Of a stretch of DNA of 64,000 nucleotides, positions 1-10,882 are shown one piece after another. Source of the DNA: an uncultured Bacilli bacterium (GTDB lineage Bacteria > Bacillota_I > Bacilli_A > RF39 > UBA660); contig CAKOSP010000001.1 in the NCBI GenBank assembly GCA_934102335.1, positions 186,001-250,000 on the forward strand, written 5' to 3'. How positions within the stretch are numbered: the first letter of the stretch is position 1; every line of letters begins with the position of its first letter. The translations under genes were made by a program, and so were the position numbers. The notes beneath the pieces were generated by a model that saw nothing but the letters and a program-made list of their open reading frames with translations, made no database searches and was not told where the DNA came from.

Positions 1-738
1 CAGTTATTATGTGCGCAAGATTTAGCTAAAATTGTAGAGTATTATACGATTAGCCAACAGTTAAATGAATACGTATTAAATTTTTACATCAATAGTATTA
101 ATAGTAATACATTTGCAACATATTCGCTTGATGATAGAAGTATTATCGTAAACCTTAAATTACTTCGAAAATGTACAAAAGATAGATGCAAAGAAGGTTA
201 TGGTGGGCTTCGAGGCTTTTACGTTTATTTTTATAAAAATTTATTTATTTTACATGCATTGTTACATGAATTAGAACATGCTAATCAGCTAAAAATAGCT
301 TATAATGATACAAATACCGAGGGATTACTAATTAGGCTTTCGTATTTAGTTGGTAAAGAATATTATGATAAATTATATCCAATTAGTCCAGAAGAAAGAT
401 TAGCAGATGTTAAAAGCTTTGAAAAAATAATAGATTTAATAAAAGCAAACAAAACAGATTTAAAAACAATTCGGGGATTATTAGAAATTGAAAAACAGGA
501 TTGTATTTTAACGGGATATAGTTGTGATGGTACTACAGTAGATGCACCTACTACCAATTATTTTACTTTGGGAAAAAGAAAAGATTTACTTAAAGCTTTT
601 GATTTTGAAAGTATTAAACATATTCACAATGTTTATGAAAGAATGAAATATGGTTTTCCAGTATCAAAAGAGGAATTTATAAACTCCGATTTATATATAC
701 AAGAAATTAATGAATCTTTAACTAGAGTAAAGCATTGA
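1..738 (+). CDS. HExxH metallopeptidase-like protein, 5' end missing
   Basis: The frame is open from base 1, so the gene begins before the window; 245 residues are visible. The TTG at 259 is internal and in mid-domain, with no ribosome site, and is not a start. The segment HALLHELEHANQ (about 255-288) carries an HExxH zinc motif (His codons at 265 and 277). About 50 residues later comes PEERLAD, whose Glu could be the third ligand as in gluzincin-type peptidases. No signal peptide or membrane segment is visible in the part present. I do not recognise the family, and zinc binding is inferred from the motif only. It ends at TGA 738 without a clear terminator, about 30 bases before the rpsB promoter. 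Confidence 0.6.
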   Translation, partial: QLLCAQDLAKIVEYYTISQQLNEYVLNFYINSINSNTFATYSLDDRSIIVNLKLLRKCTKDRCKEGYGGLRGFYVYFYKNLFILHALLHELEHANQLKIAYNDTNTEGLLIRLSYLVGKEYYDKLYPISPEERLADVKSFEKIIDLIKANKTDLKTIRGLLEIEKQDCILTGYSCDGTTVDAPTTNYFTLGKRKDLLKAFDFESIKHIHNVYERMKYGFPVSKEEFINSDLYIQEINESLTRVKH

Positions 739-767
739 AAATCAATTATTACTTAATATTTATATAG

Positions 768-796
768 TTGCTATTTATAAAAAAATTTGTTAAAAT
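768..796 (+). promoter_or_regulatory. sigma-A promoter of rpsB-tsf
   Basis: TTGCTA (768-773), a 17-base spacer and TAAAAT (791-796) make a good vegetative promoter. The predicted start near 803 leaves a leader of about 105 bases before rpsB. Confidence 0.65.
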
Positions 797-826
797 AATG
801 CTTGGCAATAAATTTGCAAATAAACA

Positions 827-882
827 TTAATGGGAATTTTCTTCTCGAGTGTCAATTTGATGTGAAGATTTAGAACCATTAA
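827..882 (+). promoter_or_regulatory. structured rpsB leader, possible S2 autoregulatory site
   Basis: TTAATGG (827-833) pairs with CCATTAA (876-882), and inside it TCTTC (840-844) pairs with GAAGA (864-868). This gives a two-part stem in the 5' leader, followed by the ribosome site GAAGGAGGG at 894-902. Autogenous control of rpsB-tsf by S2 is known in other bacteria. That this structure does the same is inference; I cannot match it to a named RNA family. Confidence 0.4.
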
Positions 883-910
883 GAAGAAAAAACGAAGGAG
901 GGATTAATTT

Positions 911-1897
911 ATGGCCGATGTAGTTTCTATGAGTTATTTATTAGAAGCTGGAGTTCATTTTGGACATCAAATGAAAAGATGGAATCCAAAAATGAAAGAA
1001 TATATTTATACTTCTAGAGATGATATTTATATCATTGATCTAGAAAAAACAAAAGCTTTGCTTGAACAAAGTTATGTTGAATTAAAAAGAATTGCTGAAA
1101 ATGGCGGAAAAGTTTTATTTGTTGGAACTAAAAAACAAGCACAAGAAGTTTGTGTTGAAGAAGCTTTAAGAAGTAATTCATATTATGTAACTGAAAGATG
1201 GTTAGGCGGAACACTTACTAACTTCAGAACAATTAGAAGAAGAGTAAAAAGATTAGAAGAAATCGAAAAGATGGAATCTGATGGAACATTTGATGTTTTA
1301 CCTAAAAAAGAAGTAATTCAAATTAAAAAAGAATACGAAAAATTAAATCGTGTTTTAAGTGGTATTAGATCAATGGAAAAATTACCACAAGCTTTAATTA
1401 TTGTTGATCCTAAAAAAGAATACAATGCAATTAAAGAAGCAAGAAAATTACGTATTCCAGTATTTGGTGTTGTTGACACTAACTGCGATCCAGATGATGT
1501 AGATTATGTCATTCCTGGAAACGATGATGCAGTTCGTTCAATTAAAGTTATGTTGGGTGTTTTAAATAATGCTATATGCGAAGCAACTAATTTAGAAATT
1601 GTAGATTATGTTACTGAAGATGAAAAACATGCTAAAAATGATAATAAATCAATGGAAGAATTAATCAAAGACGAAACTGTCAAAGAAAAAGAAGTTGACA
1701 TTGAAGCAGACAAAAAAGAACATGGTAAAAAATATGGTAAGAAAAATGATAAAAAACCTGTTGTAAAAAACACTGAAAAGAAAGTTGACTTATCAGATAA
1801 AACATTAGCTGAATTAAAAGAAATGGCTAAGAAAAAAGAAATTAAAGGTTATTCTACCATGAAAAAAGAAGACCTTATTAAAGAATTAAATAAATAA
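911..1897 (+). CDS. rpsB: 30S ribosomal protein S2 with C-terminal Rho_N/SAP-like extension
   Basis: Small-subunit protein S2. The N-terminal 225 or so residues are a canonical S2 (GVHFGHQ near residue 15, [23 protein letters not shown], the PxALIIVDP segment). At 328 residues it is about 70-90 longer than usual. The extra tail is a Lys/Glu/Asp-rich linker (about 229-290) and then a helical module at about 292-328 ([17 protein letters not shown] and KEDLIKEL) resembling the Rho N-terminal/SAP-like fold that binds nucleic acid. The ATG lies 8 bases after a strong GGAGGG site. tsf follows 9 bases later, the usual rpsB-tsf operon. The extension assignment is by motif only. Confidence 0.97.
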   Translation: MADVVSMSYLLEAGVHFGHQMKRWNPKMKEYIYTSRDDIYIIDLEKTKALLEQSYVELKRIAENGGKVLFVGTKKQAQEVCVEEALRSNSYYVTERWLGGTLTNFRTIRRRVKRLEEIEKMESDGTFDVLPKKEVIQIKKEYEKLNRVLSGIRSMEKLPQALIIVDPKKEYNAIKEARKLRIPVFGVVDTNCDPDDVDYVIPGNDDAVRSIKVMLGVLNNAICEATNLEIVDYVTEDEKHAKNDNKSMEELIKDETVKEKEVDIEADKKEHGKKYGKKNDKKPVVKNTEKKVDLSDKTLAELKEMAKKKEIKGYSTMKKEDLIKELNK

Positions 1898-1906
1898 GGA
1901 GGAATT

Positions 1907-2779
1907 ATGGAAATTACTGCAAAAATGGTTAAAGACTTAAGAGAAGCATCAGGCGCTGGCATGATGGATTGTAAAAAAGCTTTAGCTGAAACAAATGGTA
2001 ATATTGAAGAAGCAATGAATTATCTAAGAGAAAAAGGAATTGCTAAATCTGCTAAAAAAGAATCTAGAATTGCAGCTGAAGGACTTGCTAATGTTTTTAC
2101 AGATGGAAATAAAGCTGTTATTTTAGAAGTAAATAGTGAAACTGATTTCGTTAGTAAAAATGAAGAATTCAAAAATATGATTGAACAAATTGGTAAAACT
2201 ATTTTAAAAAGTGACGCTAAAACTGTTGAAGAAGCAAAAAAATTAAAAACTGATGAAGGAACTATTGGCGATTTAATTGTTGCTAAAGTTGCTAAAATTG
2301 GTGAAAAATTATCTTTAAGAAGATTTGAACTTGTTGAAAAAACTGACGAAGAAAATTTTGGTGCTTATATTCATATGGGTGGTAAAATTGCTGTACTTGT
2401 AAAAGTTGAAGGAGCTAGTGAAGAAGTGGCTAAAGACGTAGCAATGCAAGCAGCTGCTATGAAACCTTTATATGTATTTCCTGAAGAAGTTCCAGCAGAT
2501 GTTTTAGACAACGAAAGAAACATTTTAAAAGAACAAGCTATTAACGAAGGAAAACCTGAGGCTATTGCTGAAAAAATGGTTGAAGGAAGAATAAAAAAAT
2601 ACTACAAAGAAAACTGTTTAAATGAACAAGAATTTGTTAAAGATAACAATTTTACAATTAAAGATTACTTAGCAAAAAATAACGGTAAACTAGTTTCAAT
2701 GACTCGTTATGAAGTTGGCGAAGGAATGGAACATAGAACAGATAATTTTGCTGAAGAAGTTATGAATCAAATTAAATAG
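1907..2779 (+). CDS. tsf: translation elongation factor Ts
   Basis: EF-Ts, the nucleotide exchange factor for EF-Tu. The N-terminal UBA-like domain (VKDLREASGAGMMDCKKAL, residues 8-26) is followed by the signature SETDFVSKN near residue 80, the exchange motif. The two core subdomains and the C-terminal part (EGMEHRTDNFAEEV) follow. At 290 residues it is normal full length. The start ATG follows AAGGAGG by 5 bases. It is cotranscribed with rpsB and closed by the terminator at 2790-2819. Confidence 0.97.
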   Translation: MEITAKMVKDLREASGAGMMDCKKALAETNGNIEEAMNYLREKGIAKSAKKESRIAAEGLANVFTDGNKAVILEVNSETDFVSKNEEFKNMIEQIGKTILKSDAKTVEEAKKLKTDEGTIGDLIVAKVAKIGEKLSLRRFELVEKTDEENFGAYIHMGGKIAVLVKVEGASEEVAKDVAMQAAAMKPLYVFPEEVPADVLDNERNILKEQAINEGKPEAIAEKMVEGRIKKYYKENCLNEQEFVKDNNFTIKDYLAKNNGKLVSMTRYEVGEGMEHRTDNFAEEVMNQIK

Positions 2780-2789
2780 TAAATTTCAG

Positions 2790-2819
2790 AGCAGAAAGTA
2801 AAATTTCTGCTTTTTTTTT
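2790..2819 (+). terminator. terminator of rpsB-tsf
   Basis: AGCAGAAA (2790-2797), loop GTAAAA, TTTCTGCT (2804-2811), then an unbroken run of T to 2819: a textbook intrinsic terminator. Confidence 0.9.
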
Positions 2820-2830
2820 GCAATATTTTA

Positions 2831-2839
2831 TGATACAAT
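2831..2839 (+). promoter_or_regulatory. extended -10 promoter of the RsmC-like gene
   Basis: TGATACAAT (TGn plus TACAAT) directly after the tsf terminator. The -35 region falls in the T tract and is poor. The predicted start is near 2846, about 28 bases before the TTG start codon. Confidence 0.45.
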
Positions 2840-2873
2840 TAATTCATACGTGTAGCAAGAAGGGGATAGACTC

Positions 2874-3464
2874 TTGGAACATTACTTTACTAATAATGAA
2901 AATTTAAAAAGTGAGCTTAGAACCATTACATATAAATACGATTTATATGATTTTTCTTTTGTTAGTGATAATGGTGTTTTTTCCAAAAATAAAATTGATT
3001 TAGGTTCAATCAGTTTAGTAGAGTCTATTTTAAAACATAAATCTGTATATCATAACATGCTAGATGTTGGATGTGGTTATGGCTTTATTGGTATTACCTT
3101 AAGTAAAGTTTTAAATATACCTGCTACTATGGTAGATATTAACAAAAGAGCTTTACATTTGTGTGAAATGAATATTAAAACTAATAAAGTAGATGCTGAA
3201 GTATTTTTAAGTAGTATATATGAAAATGTTACTGAAAAATATGATTTAATTGTGACAAATCCTCCAATAAGAACTGGTAAAAATACGGTTTTATCATTCT
3301 TGATTGACGCGAAAAAACATCTTAGTGAAAATGGAGAACTTTGGTTTGTAATTAGAAAAGATCAAGGTGCTAAATCCATTGCAAAAAGTATTAACGAAAT
3401 ATATGATCTATCATTAGTTGAAAAAAATAAAGGTTTTTATGTATTTAAGGCTAAAAACCGTTGA
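2874..3464 (+). CDS. RsmC-like 16S rRNA guanine N2-methyltransferase (YbxB type)
   Basis: A 196-residue class I SAM-dependent methyltransferase. Motif I is LDVGCGYGFIG (about 62-72). The NPPIR motif near residue 125 is the N-P-P-[YF]-like signature of exocyclic-amine methylation. The short length matches Firmicutes YbxB, which corresponds to the C-terminal half of E. coli RsmC (m2G1207 of 16S rRNA). In Bacillus ybxB lies between rplL and rpoB; here the link to rpoB is kept but rpsB-tsf stands upstream in place of rplJL. The start is TTG, supported by AAGAAGGGG 8 bases upstream and by no better ATG nearby. Its stop codon lies inside the -35 box of the rpoB promoter. Confidence 0.85.
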   Translation: MEHYFTNNENLKSELRTITYKYDLYDFSFVSDNGVFSKNKIDLGSISLVESILKHKSVYHNMLDVGCGYGFIGITLSKVLNIPATMVDINKRALHLCEMNIKTNKVDAEVFLSSIYENVTEKYDLIVTNPPIRTGKNTVLSFLIDAKKHLSENGELWFVIRKDQGAKSIAKSINEIYDLSLVEKNKGFYVFKAKNR

Positions 3465-3488
3465 CTTTTGTATTTAACTAAGATAGAA
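3460..3488 (+). promoter_or_regulatory. rpoB promoter overlapping the upstream stop codon
   Basis: TTGACT (3460-3465), 17 bases, TAGAAT (3483-3488). The stop codon TGA (3462-3464) of the preceding methyltransferase is part of the -35 hexamer. The leader to rpoB is about 65 bases. Confidence 0.8.
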
Positions 3489-3498
3489 TTATATATTG

Positions 3499-3521
3499 GT
3501 AGCCCGTCTTTAGAATGGGCT
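3499..3521 (+). promoter_or_regulatory. hairpin in the rpoB leader
   Basis: TAGCCC (3499-3504) and GGGCTA (3516-3521) form a GC-rich stem with an 11-base loop just after the transcription start. No T run follows, so it is not a terminator. It may stabilise the mRNA or take part in rpoBC control; the role is unknown. Confidence 0.45.
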
Positions 3522-3560
3522 AATAGTCTAAAAAATTAGAAAAGTGTATGGGGTGATATC

Positions 3561-6500
3561 GTGGCTTATAAGTTAAAAAAATTTGGAGACTATCGTGAAA
3601 GAAGAAGCTTTGAGAAATCAAAAAACACCTTGGAATTACAAGATCTTTTGGAAATTCAAAAGAAAAGTTATCAAGATTTTCTTGAAATAGGCATAAAGGA
3701 AACTTTTGATGATTTATTTCCTGTCGAAAGCTTTACAGGAAATATCTCTTTAGAGTTTGGGGATTATTATTTTGATGAACCTAGATATTCTATATTAGAG
3801 TCTAAGGAAAGAATGGTAAACTATGCTGCACCATTAAAAGTTGAAGCAAGACTTTTTATACATGAAACAGGTGAAGTAAAAGAACAGACAATTTTCTTAG
3901 GTGATATGCCTATAATGACAGATGCTGGAACATTCATTATTAATGGTGCTGAAAGAGTAATTGTATCACAATTAGTTAGAAGCCCATCTTGTTATTATAA
4001 AAGAGAAATTGATAAAAATGGTCGTAGAATAATTACATCAGAAATTATTCCAAATCGTGGTACATGGTTAGAGTATGAAACTGATGCCAGAGGAGTAATT
4101 TATGTAAGAATCGATCGTACAAGAAAAGTTACTGTAACAACATTTTTAAGAGCATTAGGTCTATCTAGTGACGAAGATATTAAAAAAATGTTTGGTGACA
4201 ACGAATTCATTAATGCAACAATTGAAAAAGATAATACTAAAAATACTGATGAAGCATTAATCGAAATTTATGAAAAATTAAGACCAGGTGAGCCTGCTAC
4301 ATTAGATTCTGCAAAGAACCAATTAACAACTAGATTCTTTGACAGATTCAGATATGATTTAGCTAAAGTAGGACGTTATAAATTCAATAAAAAATTAAAC
4401 GTTGCTTCTCGTTTAATTGGCTGTACTTTAGCTGAAGATATAAAAATAAATGATAAAATTTATGCTAAAAAAGGTGACTTTGTTGATAAAGCATTACTTG
4501 AAAATATTAAAGAAGCATTTGATGCAGGCTTTAATTTAAAAGATGCTAAAATTAACGAAGAATTAGATGATTATAAAAAGATTCAAACAGTTAAAGTTTA
4601 TGATAAAGAAGATAAAAATAAAGTTATCGAATTAGTTGGTGTTGATACATCTGTTGATGTAAGACGTTTAACTATACCAGATATTTATGCATCATTATCT
4701 TATTATATCGGTTTAAATTATAATATTGGATCTGATGATGAAATTGATAACCTAGCTAATCGTCGTGTAAGACAAGTTGGAGAATTAATTGGTCAACAAT
4801 TTAGAGTTGGTATGTCTAGAATGGAAAGAGTTATTCGTGAAAGAATGACTACTCAAGAAATGGACACTGTAACTCCAAAGACTTTGATTAATATAAGACC
4901 AGTTACGGCTGCTTTAAAAGAATTCTTCGGATCAAGCCAGTTATCTAAATTCATGGATCAAATTAACCCAATTGCCGAATTAACAGATAAAAGACGTTTA
5001 TCAAGCTTAGGACCTGGTGGTCTTTCTAGAGAACGTGCTGGTATGGATGTTCGTGACGTTAACCCTTCACACTATGGAAGAATATGTCCAATTGAATCTC
5101 CAGAAGGCCAAAATATTGGTTTGATTACATCTTTAGCTGGATATGCAAAAATAAATGAATATGGATTTATTATGACTCCATATCGTAAAGTTGTAGATGG
5201 TAAAGTAACCGATGAGATTTGTTATTTAACAGCAGATGAAGAAGCTGATTATTATATTTCTCAAGCAACTATTAACTTAGATGATGATAGAAACATAATT
5301 GATGATGAAGTTATGGGAAGATTAAATGGTGATACAGTTATGATTCCTAAAATGAAAGTTAATTATGTGGACGTAGCGCCAAGTCAAGTTGTTGCAATTA
5401 CCACAAGTTGTATTCCATTCTTGGAATTTAACGATGCTAACCGTACACTAATGGGTGCAAACATGCAACGTCAAGCTGTGCCACTTTTAACAACTGAAGC
5501 TCCTATTGTTGGAACTGGAGTTGAATGTGTTGCTGCGAAATATTCAGGATCTACTATAGTAGCTAAAGCTGACGGAGTAGTAGAGTATGCTGATGGTTTA
5601 ACTATTAAAGTTAAGACTAAAGGTGGAAATGATACATATCACCTAGCAAACTTTGAAAGAAGTAATGCTGCTAGTTGTATAAATCATCATCCACTAGTAA
5701 AAAAAGGCGATACAATAAAAGCTGGCCAAGTTATAGCTGATGGCCCATCTACTGATAAAGGTGAACTTGCATTAGGTAAGAACATGACAGTTGCTTTCAT
5801 GACATTCGAAGGTTATAACTACGAAGACGCAGTTATTTTAAATGAAAGATTAGTTAAAGACGATGTTTATACATCACTTCATATTGATCATTATGACATA
5901 GAGTGCCGTGATACAAAACTTGGACCAGAAGAGATTACAAGAGATATTCCAAATGTTGGTGAAGATGCTAGAAGAAATCTTGATGCATCTGGTATAGTAA
6001 GAATAGGTACAGAAGTTAAAGAAGGAGATATCTTAGTTGGAAAAGTTACTCCAAAAGGTGTTCAAGAATTAACCTCAGAAGAAAAATTATTACATGCAAT
6101 ATTTGGTGAAAAATCAAGAGAAGTAAGAGATACATCACTTAGAGTTGAACATGGTGCTGGTGGTGTAGTTCACGATATTAAAATTTACACTAAGGAAAAT
6201 TCTGATGAACTTCCTGCAGGTGTATCAAAAATTGTTAGAATTTATATTATTCAAAAACGTAAAATCCAAGTTGGAGATAAAATGTCTGGTAGATATGGTA
6301 ACAAAGGTGTTATTTCCCTTGTATTACCAGAAGAAGACATGCCAATATTACCAGATGGAAGACCAGTTGATGTAATGTTAAATCCATTAGGTGTTCCTTC
6401 TCGTATGAACATTGGACAAATCTTAGAATTGCACTTAGGTATGGCAGGTAAAAAATTAGGTGTTCATTACGCAACTCCAGTATTTGACTCTGCTAGATGG

Positions 6501-7169
6501 AGTGATATTCAAGAAGAAATGAAAGAAGCTGGCATGGATGATGATGCTAAGGTATGGTTAAGAGATGGCCGTACTGGTGATTATTTCGATCATCGTATAT
6601 CTGTTGGTATCATGTATATGATTAAACTACATCACATGGTTGATGATAAATTACATGCTCGTGCTACTGGTCCTTATTCACTTGTTACTCAACAACCATT
6701 AGGTGGTAAAGCTCAATTTGGTGGTCAAAGATTTGGAGAAATGGAAGTTTGGGCATTATATGCTTATGGTGCTGCACACGTATTACAAGAAATCTTAACA
6801 GTTAAATCAGATGATATTGTAGGGCGTGTTAAAGTTTATGAAGCTTTAGTTAAAGGTAAATTAGTTAACCAAGCTGGTGTTCCAGAATCATTTAGAGTAT
6901 TAGTAAAAGAATTCCAAGCTTTAGGACTAGATGTTCAAGTTTTAAATGATAAAGATGAAATTGTTGAATTCAAAGATATTGAAGAAGACGATGAAGATGA
7001 ACCATTTAGAATTGAAGAATTAGAAAATAAAGACATAGATTTAACTCCACCACCTGAACCAGAAGAGTCTATCGAAGATGATGAGTTAGAAGATGAATAT
7101 GATGAACTTGATAATATGGAATTTCCTGATGATATAGAAGATGCACTTAATGATGAGGAAGGGGAGTAA
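3561..7169 (+). CDS. rpoB: DNA-directed RNA polymerase subunit beta
   Basis: Catalytic beta subunit, 1202 residues, full length. Recognisable parts are the rifampicin region ([25 protein letters not shown]), the DFATMMMGANxQRQAVPL-type segment ([17 protein letters not shown]), EGYNYEDAV, the flap region and the C-terminal clamp ([19 protein letters not shown]). The last 70 or so residues form a strongly acidic tail (many Asp/Glu with a PPPEPEE patch). The start is GTG after GGGGTGATATC, a Shine-Dalgarno sequence of the GGTGAT kind. rpoC follows after 4 bases. Confidence 0.98.
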   Translation: MAYKLKKFGDYRERRSFEKSKNTLELQDLLEIQKKSYQDFLEIGIKETFDDLFPVESFTGNISLEFGDYYFDEPRYSILESKERMVNYAAPLKVEARLFIHETGEVKEQTIFLGDMPIMTDAGTFIINGAERVIVSQLVRSPSCYYKREIDKNGRRIITSEIIPNRGTWLEYETDARGVIYVRIDRTRKVTVTTFLRALGLSSDEDIKKMFGDNEFINATIEKDNTKNTDEALIEIYEKLRPGEPATLDSAKNQLTTRFFDRFRYDLAKVGRYKFNKKLNVASRLIGCTLAEDIKINDKIYAKKGDFVDKALLENIKEAFDAGFNLKDAKINEELDDYKKIQTVKVYDKEDKNKVIELVGVDTSVDVRRLTIPDIYASLSYYIGLNYNIGSDDEIDNLANRRVRQVGELIGQQFRVGMSRMERVIRERMTTQEMDTVTPKTLINIRPVTAALKEFFGSSQLSKFMDQINPIAELTDKRRLSSLGPGGLSRERAGMDVRDVNPSHYGRICPIESPEGQNIGLITSLAGYAKINEYGFIMTPYRKVVDGKVTDEICYLTADEEADYYISQATINLDDDRNIIDDEVMGRLNGDTVMIPKMKVNYVDVAPSQVVAITTSCIPFLEFNDANRTLMGANMQRQAVPLLTTEAPIVGTGVECVAAKYSGSTIVAKADGVVEYADGLTIKVKTKGGNDTYHLANFERSNAASCINHHPLVKKGDTIKAGQVIADGPSTDKGELALGKNMTVAFMTFEGYNYEDAVILNERLVKDDVYTSLHIDHYDIECRDTKLGPEEITRDIPNVGEDARRNLDASGIVRIGTEVKEGDILVGKVTPKGVQELTSEEKLLHAIFGEKSREVRDTSLRVEHGAGGVVHDIKIYTKENSDELPAGVSKIVRIYIIQKRKIQVGDKMSGRYGNKGVISLVLPEEDMPILPDGRPVDVMLNPLGVPSRMNIGQILELHLGMAGKKLGVHYATPVFDSARWSDIQEEMKEAGMDDDAKVWLRDGRTGDYFDHRISVGIMYMIKLHHMVDDKLHARATGPYSLVTQQPLGGKAQFGGQRFGEMEVWALYAYGAAHVLQEILTVKSDDIVGRVKVYEALVKGKLVNQAGVPESFRVLVKEFQALGLDVQVLNDKDEIVEFKDIEEDDEDEPFRIEELENKDIDLTPPPEPEESIEDDELEDEYDELDNMEFPDDIEDALNDEEGE

Positions 7170-7173
7170 GTAA

Positions 7174-10100
7174 ATGATAGATGTTAATAAATTTAAAGGA
7201 TTAAAAGTAAGTATTGCTTCACCTGAAAAAATTCGTTCTTGGTCATATGGTGAAGTAAAAAAACCTGAAACAATTAATTATCGTACACTAAAACCTGAAA
7301 GAGATGGTCTATTTTGTGAAAAAATATTTGGACCAACTAAAGATTATGAGTGTAGTTGTGGTAAATATAAAAGATTAAGATATAAAAATGTCGTTTGTGA
7401 CAGATGTGGAGTAGAAGTTACAAAAAGTGCTGTAAGAAGAGAAAGAATGGGTCACATTGAACTTGCAGCACCTTGCTCTCATATTTGGTTTTTTAAAGGT
7501 GTTCCTTCAAAAATGGGATTAGTCCTTGATATGTCTCCAAGAGATCTAGAAGAAGTATTATATTTCGTAAGCTATGTAGTAATAGATCCTGGAAAAGCTC
7601 CTTTGGATAAGAAACAAACATTATCTGACAAAGAGTACAGAGCATATTATGAAAAATATGGCAATACATTTAAAGCTGGAATGGGTGCTGAGGCAATTAA
7701 AACCCTACTTCATGAAGTTAATTTAGAAAAAGAAATTGAAGATGTAAGAGCAGAACTTGAAGATGCAACTGGTCAAAAAAGAATTCGTTTAGTTAAAAGA
7801 CTTGATGCTTTAGTAGCATTCTATGAGTCTGGAAATAAACCTGAATGGATGATTTTAGATGTTATCCCAGTTATTCCTCCAGAGTTAAGACCTATGATTC
7901 AACTTGATGGTGGAAGATTTGCTACATCTGATTTAAATGATTTATATCGTCGTATTATTAATCGTAATAATCGTTTGAAAAAATTATTAGAACTTGGTGC
8001 TCCAAGCATTATTGTTCAAAATGAAAAACGTATGCTTCAAGAAGCTGTAGACTCTTTATTTGATAATGGAAGACGTGGAAGAAGTATAACAGTTGCTTCA
8101 AATAGACCATTAAAATCATTATCTAGTATGTTAAAGGGAAAACAAGGTAGATTTAGACAAAACCTATTAGGTAAAAGAGTTGACTATTCTGGTCGTTCAG
8201 TTATCGTAGTAGGGCCAAATTTAAAAATGTATCAATGTGGTTTACCAAAAGAAATGGCTATTGAGCTATTTAAACCACATATTATAAATGGTATCGTTGA
8301 AAGAGGTTTAGCTCATAATATCAAAGGGGCTAAAAAATTAATTGAATCTCGTGACGAAGCAGTATGGGATATTGTTGAAGATGTTATTACTGAATATCCA
8401 GTAATGTTAAACCGTGCTCCAACTCTTCATAGACTTGGTATTCAAGCATTTGAGCCTAAATTAGTTGGTGGAAAAGCTATTAGATTACATCCACTTGCAT
8501 GTCCAGCATTTAACGCTGACTTCGATGGAGACCAAATGGCTATTCACGTTCCACTTTCTGAGGAAGCTAAAGCAGAAGCTAGATTATTAATGAGTGGTGC
8601 TAATAATATTTTAAATCCAAAAGACGGAAAACCAATCGTTACACCATCACAAGACATGGTACTTGGAAACTGTTATATAACAATGGAAGAAGCAGGTCTT
8701 GAAAATGAAGGGCACGTATACAAGAGTCCAGAAGAAGCTTTAATGGCTTATGAAAGAAAAGAAATTACTTTACATACAAGAATTGTTTTACCAGTAAAAT
8801 CATATAAACATAAATTATTCTTAGATTCTGTTCAAAATGATTACTTGGTTACAACAGTTGGAAAAATCAAGTTTAATGAAATTTTACCTGATTCTTTCCC
8901 TTATTTAAATCAAGCTACAAAAGCAAATATTGAAGGATTTACTCCTAAAGAATTTTTCTTACCAATGGGATCAAACTTCCCAGAAGAAATTGCTAAGATG
9001 CCGTTAAATAAACCATTTATTAAAAATGATTTAGAGGCTATAATTGCTCAAGTATTTAAAAGATATAAAACTACTGAAACTTCTATAATGCTTGATAAAT
9101 TAAAAGATTTAGGATTTAAATATTCTACAAGAGCTGGTATTACAGTATCAATATCTGATATTGTAAGAAGTGATAAAAAAGACGAAATTATTGCTGAATC
9201 ACAAGCAAAAGTAGATAAAATTAATAAACAATATCAAAGAGGTTTAATTACTGAGCAAGAGCGTTATGCAAGTGTTATCAGTATTTGGACAGATGCTACT
9301 GATCAAGTTAAAAATGAATTAAAGAAAATTTCTGAGAAAGATTTCCAAAATCCATTATTCATGATGATGAACAGTGGAGCTCGTGGTAAGATTTCCAACT
9401 TTACCCAACTTGCTGGTATGCGTGGATTAATGGCTAAACCAGATGGCTCAACTGTAGAAATTCCAATTACATCATGCTTTATGGAAGGTTTAAATGTATC
9501 AGAATTCTTCTTATCTACACACGGATCAAGAAAAGGTTCTGCAGATACAGCCCTTCGTACTGCTGACTCAGGATACTTAACAAGAAGATTAGTAGATGTT
9601 GTACAAGATATAATTGTTAAAGAATATGACTGTGGCACAATTCAAGGTGTAATGGCATATGATTTATTAAATGATAAAGATGGTTCAGTTATAGAACCTA
9701 TGGCTGAAAGAATCTTAGGAAGATATTCTTCTAAAAAGATTATTAATCCAGAAACTAAAGAAGTTATTTTAAATGCTGGAGAAATGATTACTGAAAATAT
9801 TGTTAAAAAGATTTTAGATGCTGGAATTAAACGTGTTGAAATAAGAAGTGTATTAACATGTAAGTGTGAAAATGGCGTATGTCAAAAATGTTACGGACGT
9901 AACCTTGCTACAGGTAACTTAGTAGAAATTGGTGAAGCTGTTGGTATTATGGCTGCTCAATCTATCGGTGAACCTGGTACCCAACTTACAATGCGTACAT
10001 TCCATACAGGTGGTGTAGCTGGTGGTGATGATATCACTCAAGGTCTTCCAAGAGTTGAAGAATTATTCGAAGCTCGTATACCAAAAGGTAAAGCTACAAT

Positions 10101-10836
10101 TGCTGAAATCACTGGAAAAGTAATAAATATTAAAGAAAACAATGGTAAATATGATATTGCCATTGAAAATGAAGCAGGAGTAAGAGAAGTAACAACTAAC
10201 TACAATATGAAACTTAGAGTTTCTGTTGGGGATCAAGTTGAAGCAGGTGATAAACTTACTGAAGGTGTTATATCTCCAAAAGAATTACTTGCAGTTACTA
10301 ATCCATTAAAAGCTGAAGAATATATCTTAAAAGAAGTACAAGCTGTTTACAAATTACAAGGTGTTGATATTTCTGATAAACACATTGAAATAATTGTTAA
10401 ACGTATGATTAATAAAGTTAGAATTACTGATGCTGGAGACACTGATTTTGTTGAAGGATTATCTGTTTCATTACATGACTTTAATGAACATAATAAACCA
10501 GTAATTTTATCTGGTGGTGTTCCTGCTAAAGGTAACCCAATAATGCTTGGTATAACAAAAAGCTCTTTGGAAACTGATTCATTCTTATCAGCTGCATCAT
10601 TCCAAGAAACTACAAGAGTATTAACTGATGCTGCAATCCGAGGTAAAATTGATAACTTAAATGGTTTAAAAGAAAATGTTATTATTGGTAAGTTAATTCC
10701 AGCAGGAACTGGTATTAAAAAATATAGTGATTTAGATATTGAGCTTGCAAAAGATTTTCTAGGTGATGATCCTAGTGAAGCTTTAGAAGATAAATTACTA
10801 GCTGATGATGAACAAGACGCTGTAGTAGCTGAATAA
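7174..10836 (+). CDS. rpoC: DNA-directed RNA polymerase subunit beta'
   Basis: Beta' subunit, 1220 residues. The N-terminal zinc site (CSCGKYK and CDRCGVEV, residues about 60-80), the catalytic [12 protein letters not shown] that coordinates the active-site magnesium (near 448-459), the second zinc site ([13 protein letters not shown] near 896), and [21 protein letters not shown] are all intact. It starts at ATG behind GGAAGGGGAG, 4 bases after rpoB, so the two are translated from one message. The transcript ends in the hairpin at 10838-10876. Confidence 0.98.
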   Translation: MIDVNKFKGLKVSIASPEKIRSWSYGEVKKPETINYRTLKPERDGLFCEKIFGPTKDYECSCGKYKRLRYKNVVCDRCGVEVTKSAVRRERMGHIELAAPCSHIWFFKGVPSKMGLVLDMSPRDLEEVLYFVSYVVIDPGKAPLDKKQTLSDKEYRAYYEKYGNTFKAGMGAEAIKTLLHEVNLEKEIEDVRAELEDATGQKRIRLVKRLDALVAFYESGNKPEWMILDVIPVIPPELRPMIQLDGGRFATSDLNDLYRRIINRNNRLKKLLELGAPSIIVQNEKRMLQEAVDSLFDNGRRGRSITVASNRPLKSLSSMLKGKQGRFRQNLLGKRVDYSGRSVIVVGPNLKMYQCGLPKEMAIELFKPHIINGIVERGLAHNIKGAKKLIESRDEAVWDIVEDVITEYPVMLNRAPTLHRLGIQAFEPKLVGGKAIRLHPLACPAFNADFDGDQMAIHVPLSEEAKAEARLLMSGANNILNPKDGKPIVTPSQDMVLGNCYITMEEAGLENEGHVYKSPEEALMAYERKEITLHTRIVLPVKSYKHKLFLDSVQNDYLVTTVGKIKFNEILPDSFPYLNQATKANIEGFTPKEFFLPMGSNFPEEIAKMPLNKPFIKNDLEAIIAQVFKRYKTTETSIMLDKLKDLGFKYSTRAGITVSISDIVRSDKKDEIIAESQAKVDKINKQYQRGLITEQERYASVISIWTDATDQVKNELKKISEKDFQNPLFMMMNSGARGKISNFTQLAGMRGLMAKPDGSTVEIPITSCFMEGLNVSEFFLSTHGSRKGSADTALRTADSGYLTRRLVDVVQDIIVKEYDCGTIQGVMAYDLLNDKDGSVIEPMAERILGRYSSKKIINPETKEVILNAGEMITENIVKKILDAGIKRVEIRSVLTCKCENGVCQKCYGRNLATGNLVEIGEAVGIMAAQSIGEPGTQLTMRTFHTGGVAGGDDITQGLPRVEELFEARIPKGKATIAEITGKVINIKENNGKYDIAIENEAGVREVTTNYNMKLRVSVGDQVEAGDKLTEGVISPKELLAVTNPLKAEEYILKEVQAVYKLQGVDISDKHIEIIVKRMINKVRITDAGDTDFVEGLSVSLHDFNEHNKPVILSGGVPAKGNPIMLGITKSSLETDSFLSAASFQETTRVLTDAAIRGKIDNLNGLKENVIIGKLIPAGTGIKKYSDLDIELAKDFLGDDPSEALEDKLLADDEQDAVVAE

Positions 10837-10837
10837 T

Positions 10838-10876
10838 AAAAAAAAGAGAAAATGTAATAAACTTTTTCTCTTTTTT
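10838..10876 (+). terminator. terminator between convergent rpoC and the transglutaminase-like gene
   Basis: AAAAAGAGAAAA (10841-10852) pairs across a 10-base loop with TTTTTCTCTTTTTT (10863-10876). A-rich on one side and T-rich on the other, it can work in both directions for rpoC (+) and the gene ending at 10883 (-). Confidence 0.8.
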
Positions 10877-10882
10877 AATGTC

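Noticed and set aside
259..738. A complete gene starting at TTG 259
   Set aside because: The frame is open to base 1 with protein-like sequence, and the TTG lies inside the HALLHELEH motif, so the gene is truncated by the window, not short.
9303..9638. 111-residue frame antisense to rpoC
   Set aside because: rpoC is intact across it and the frame has no start signals.
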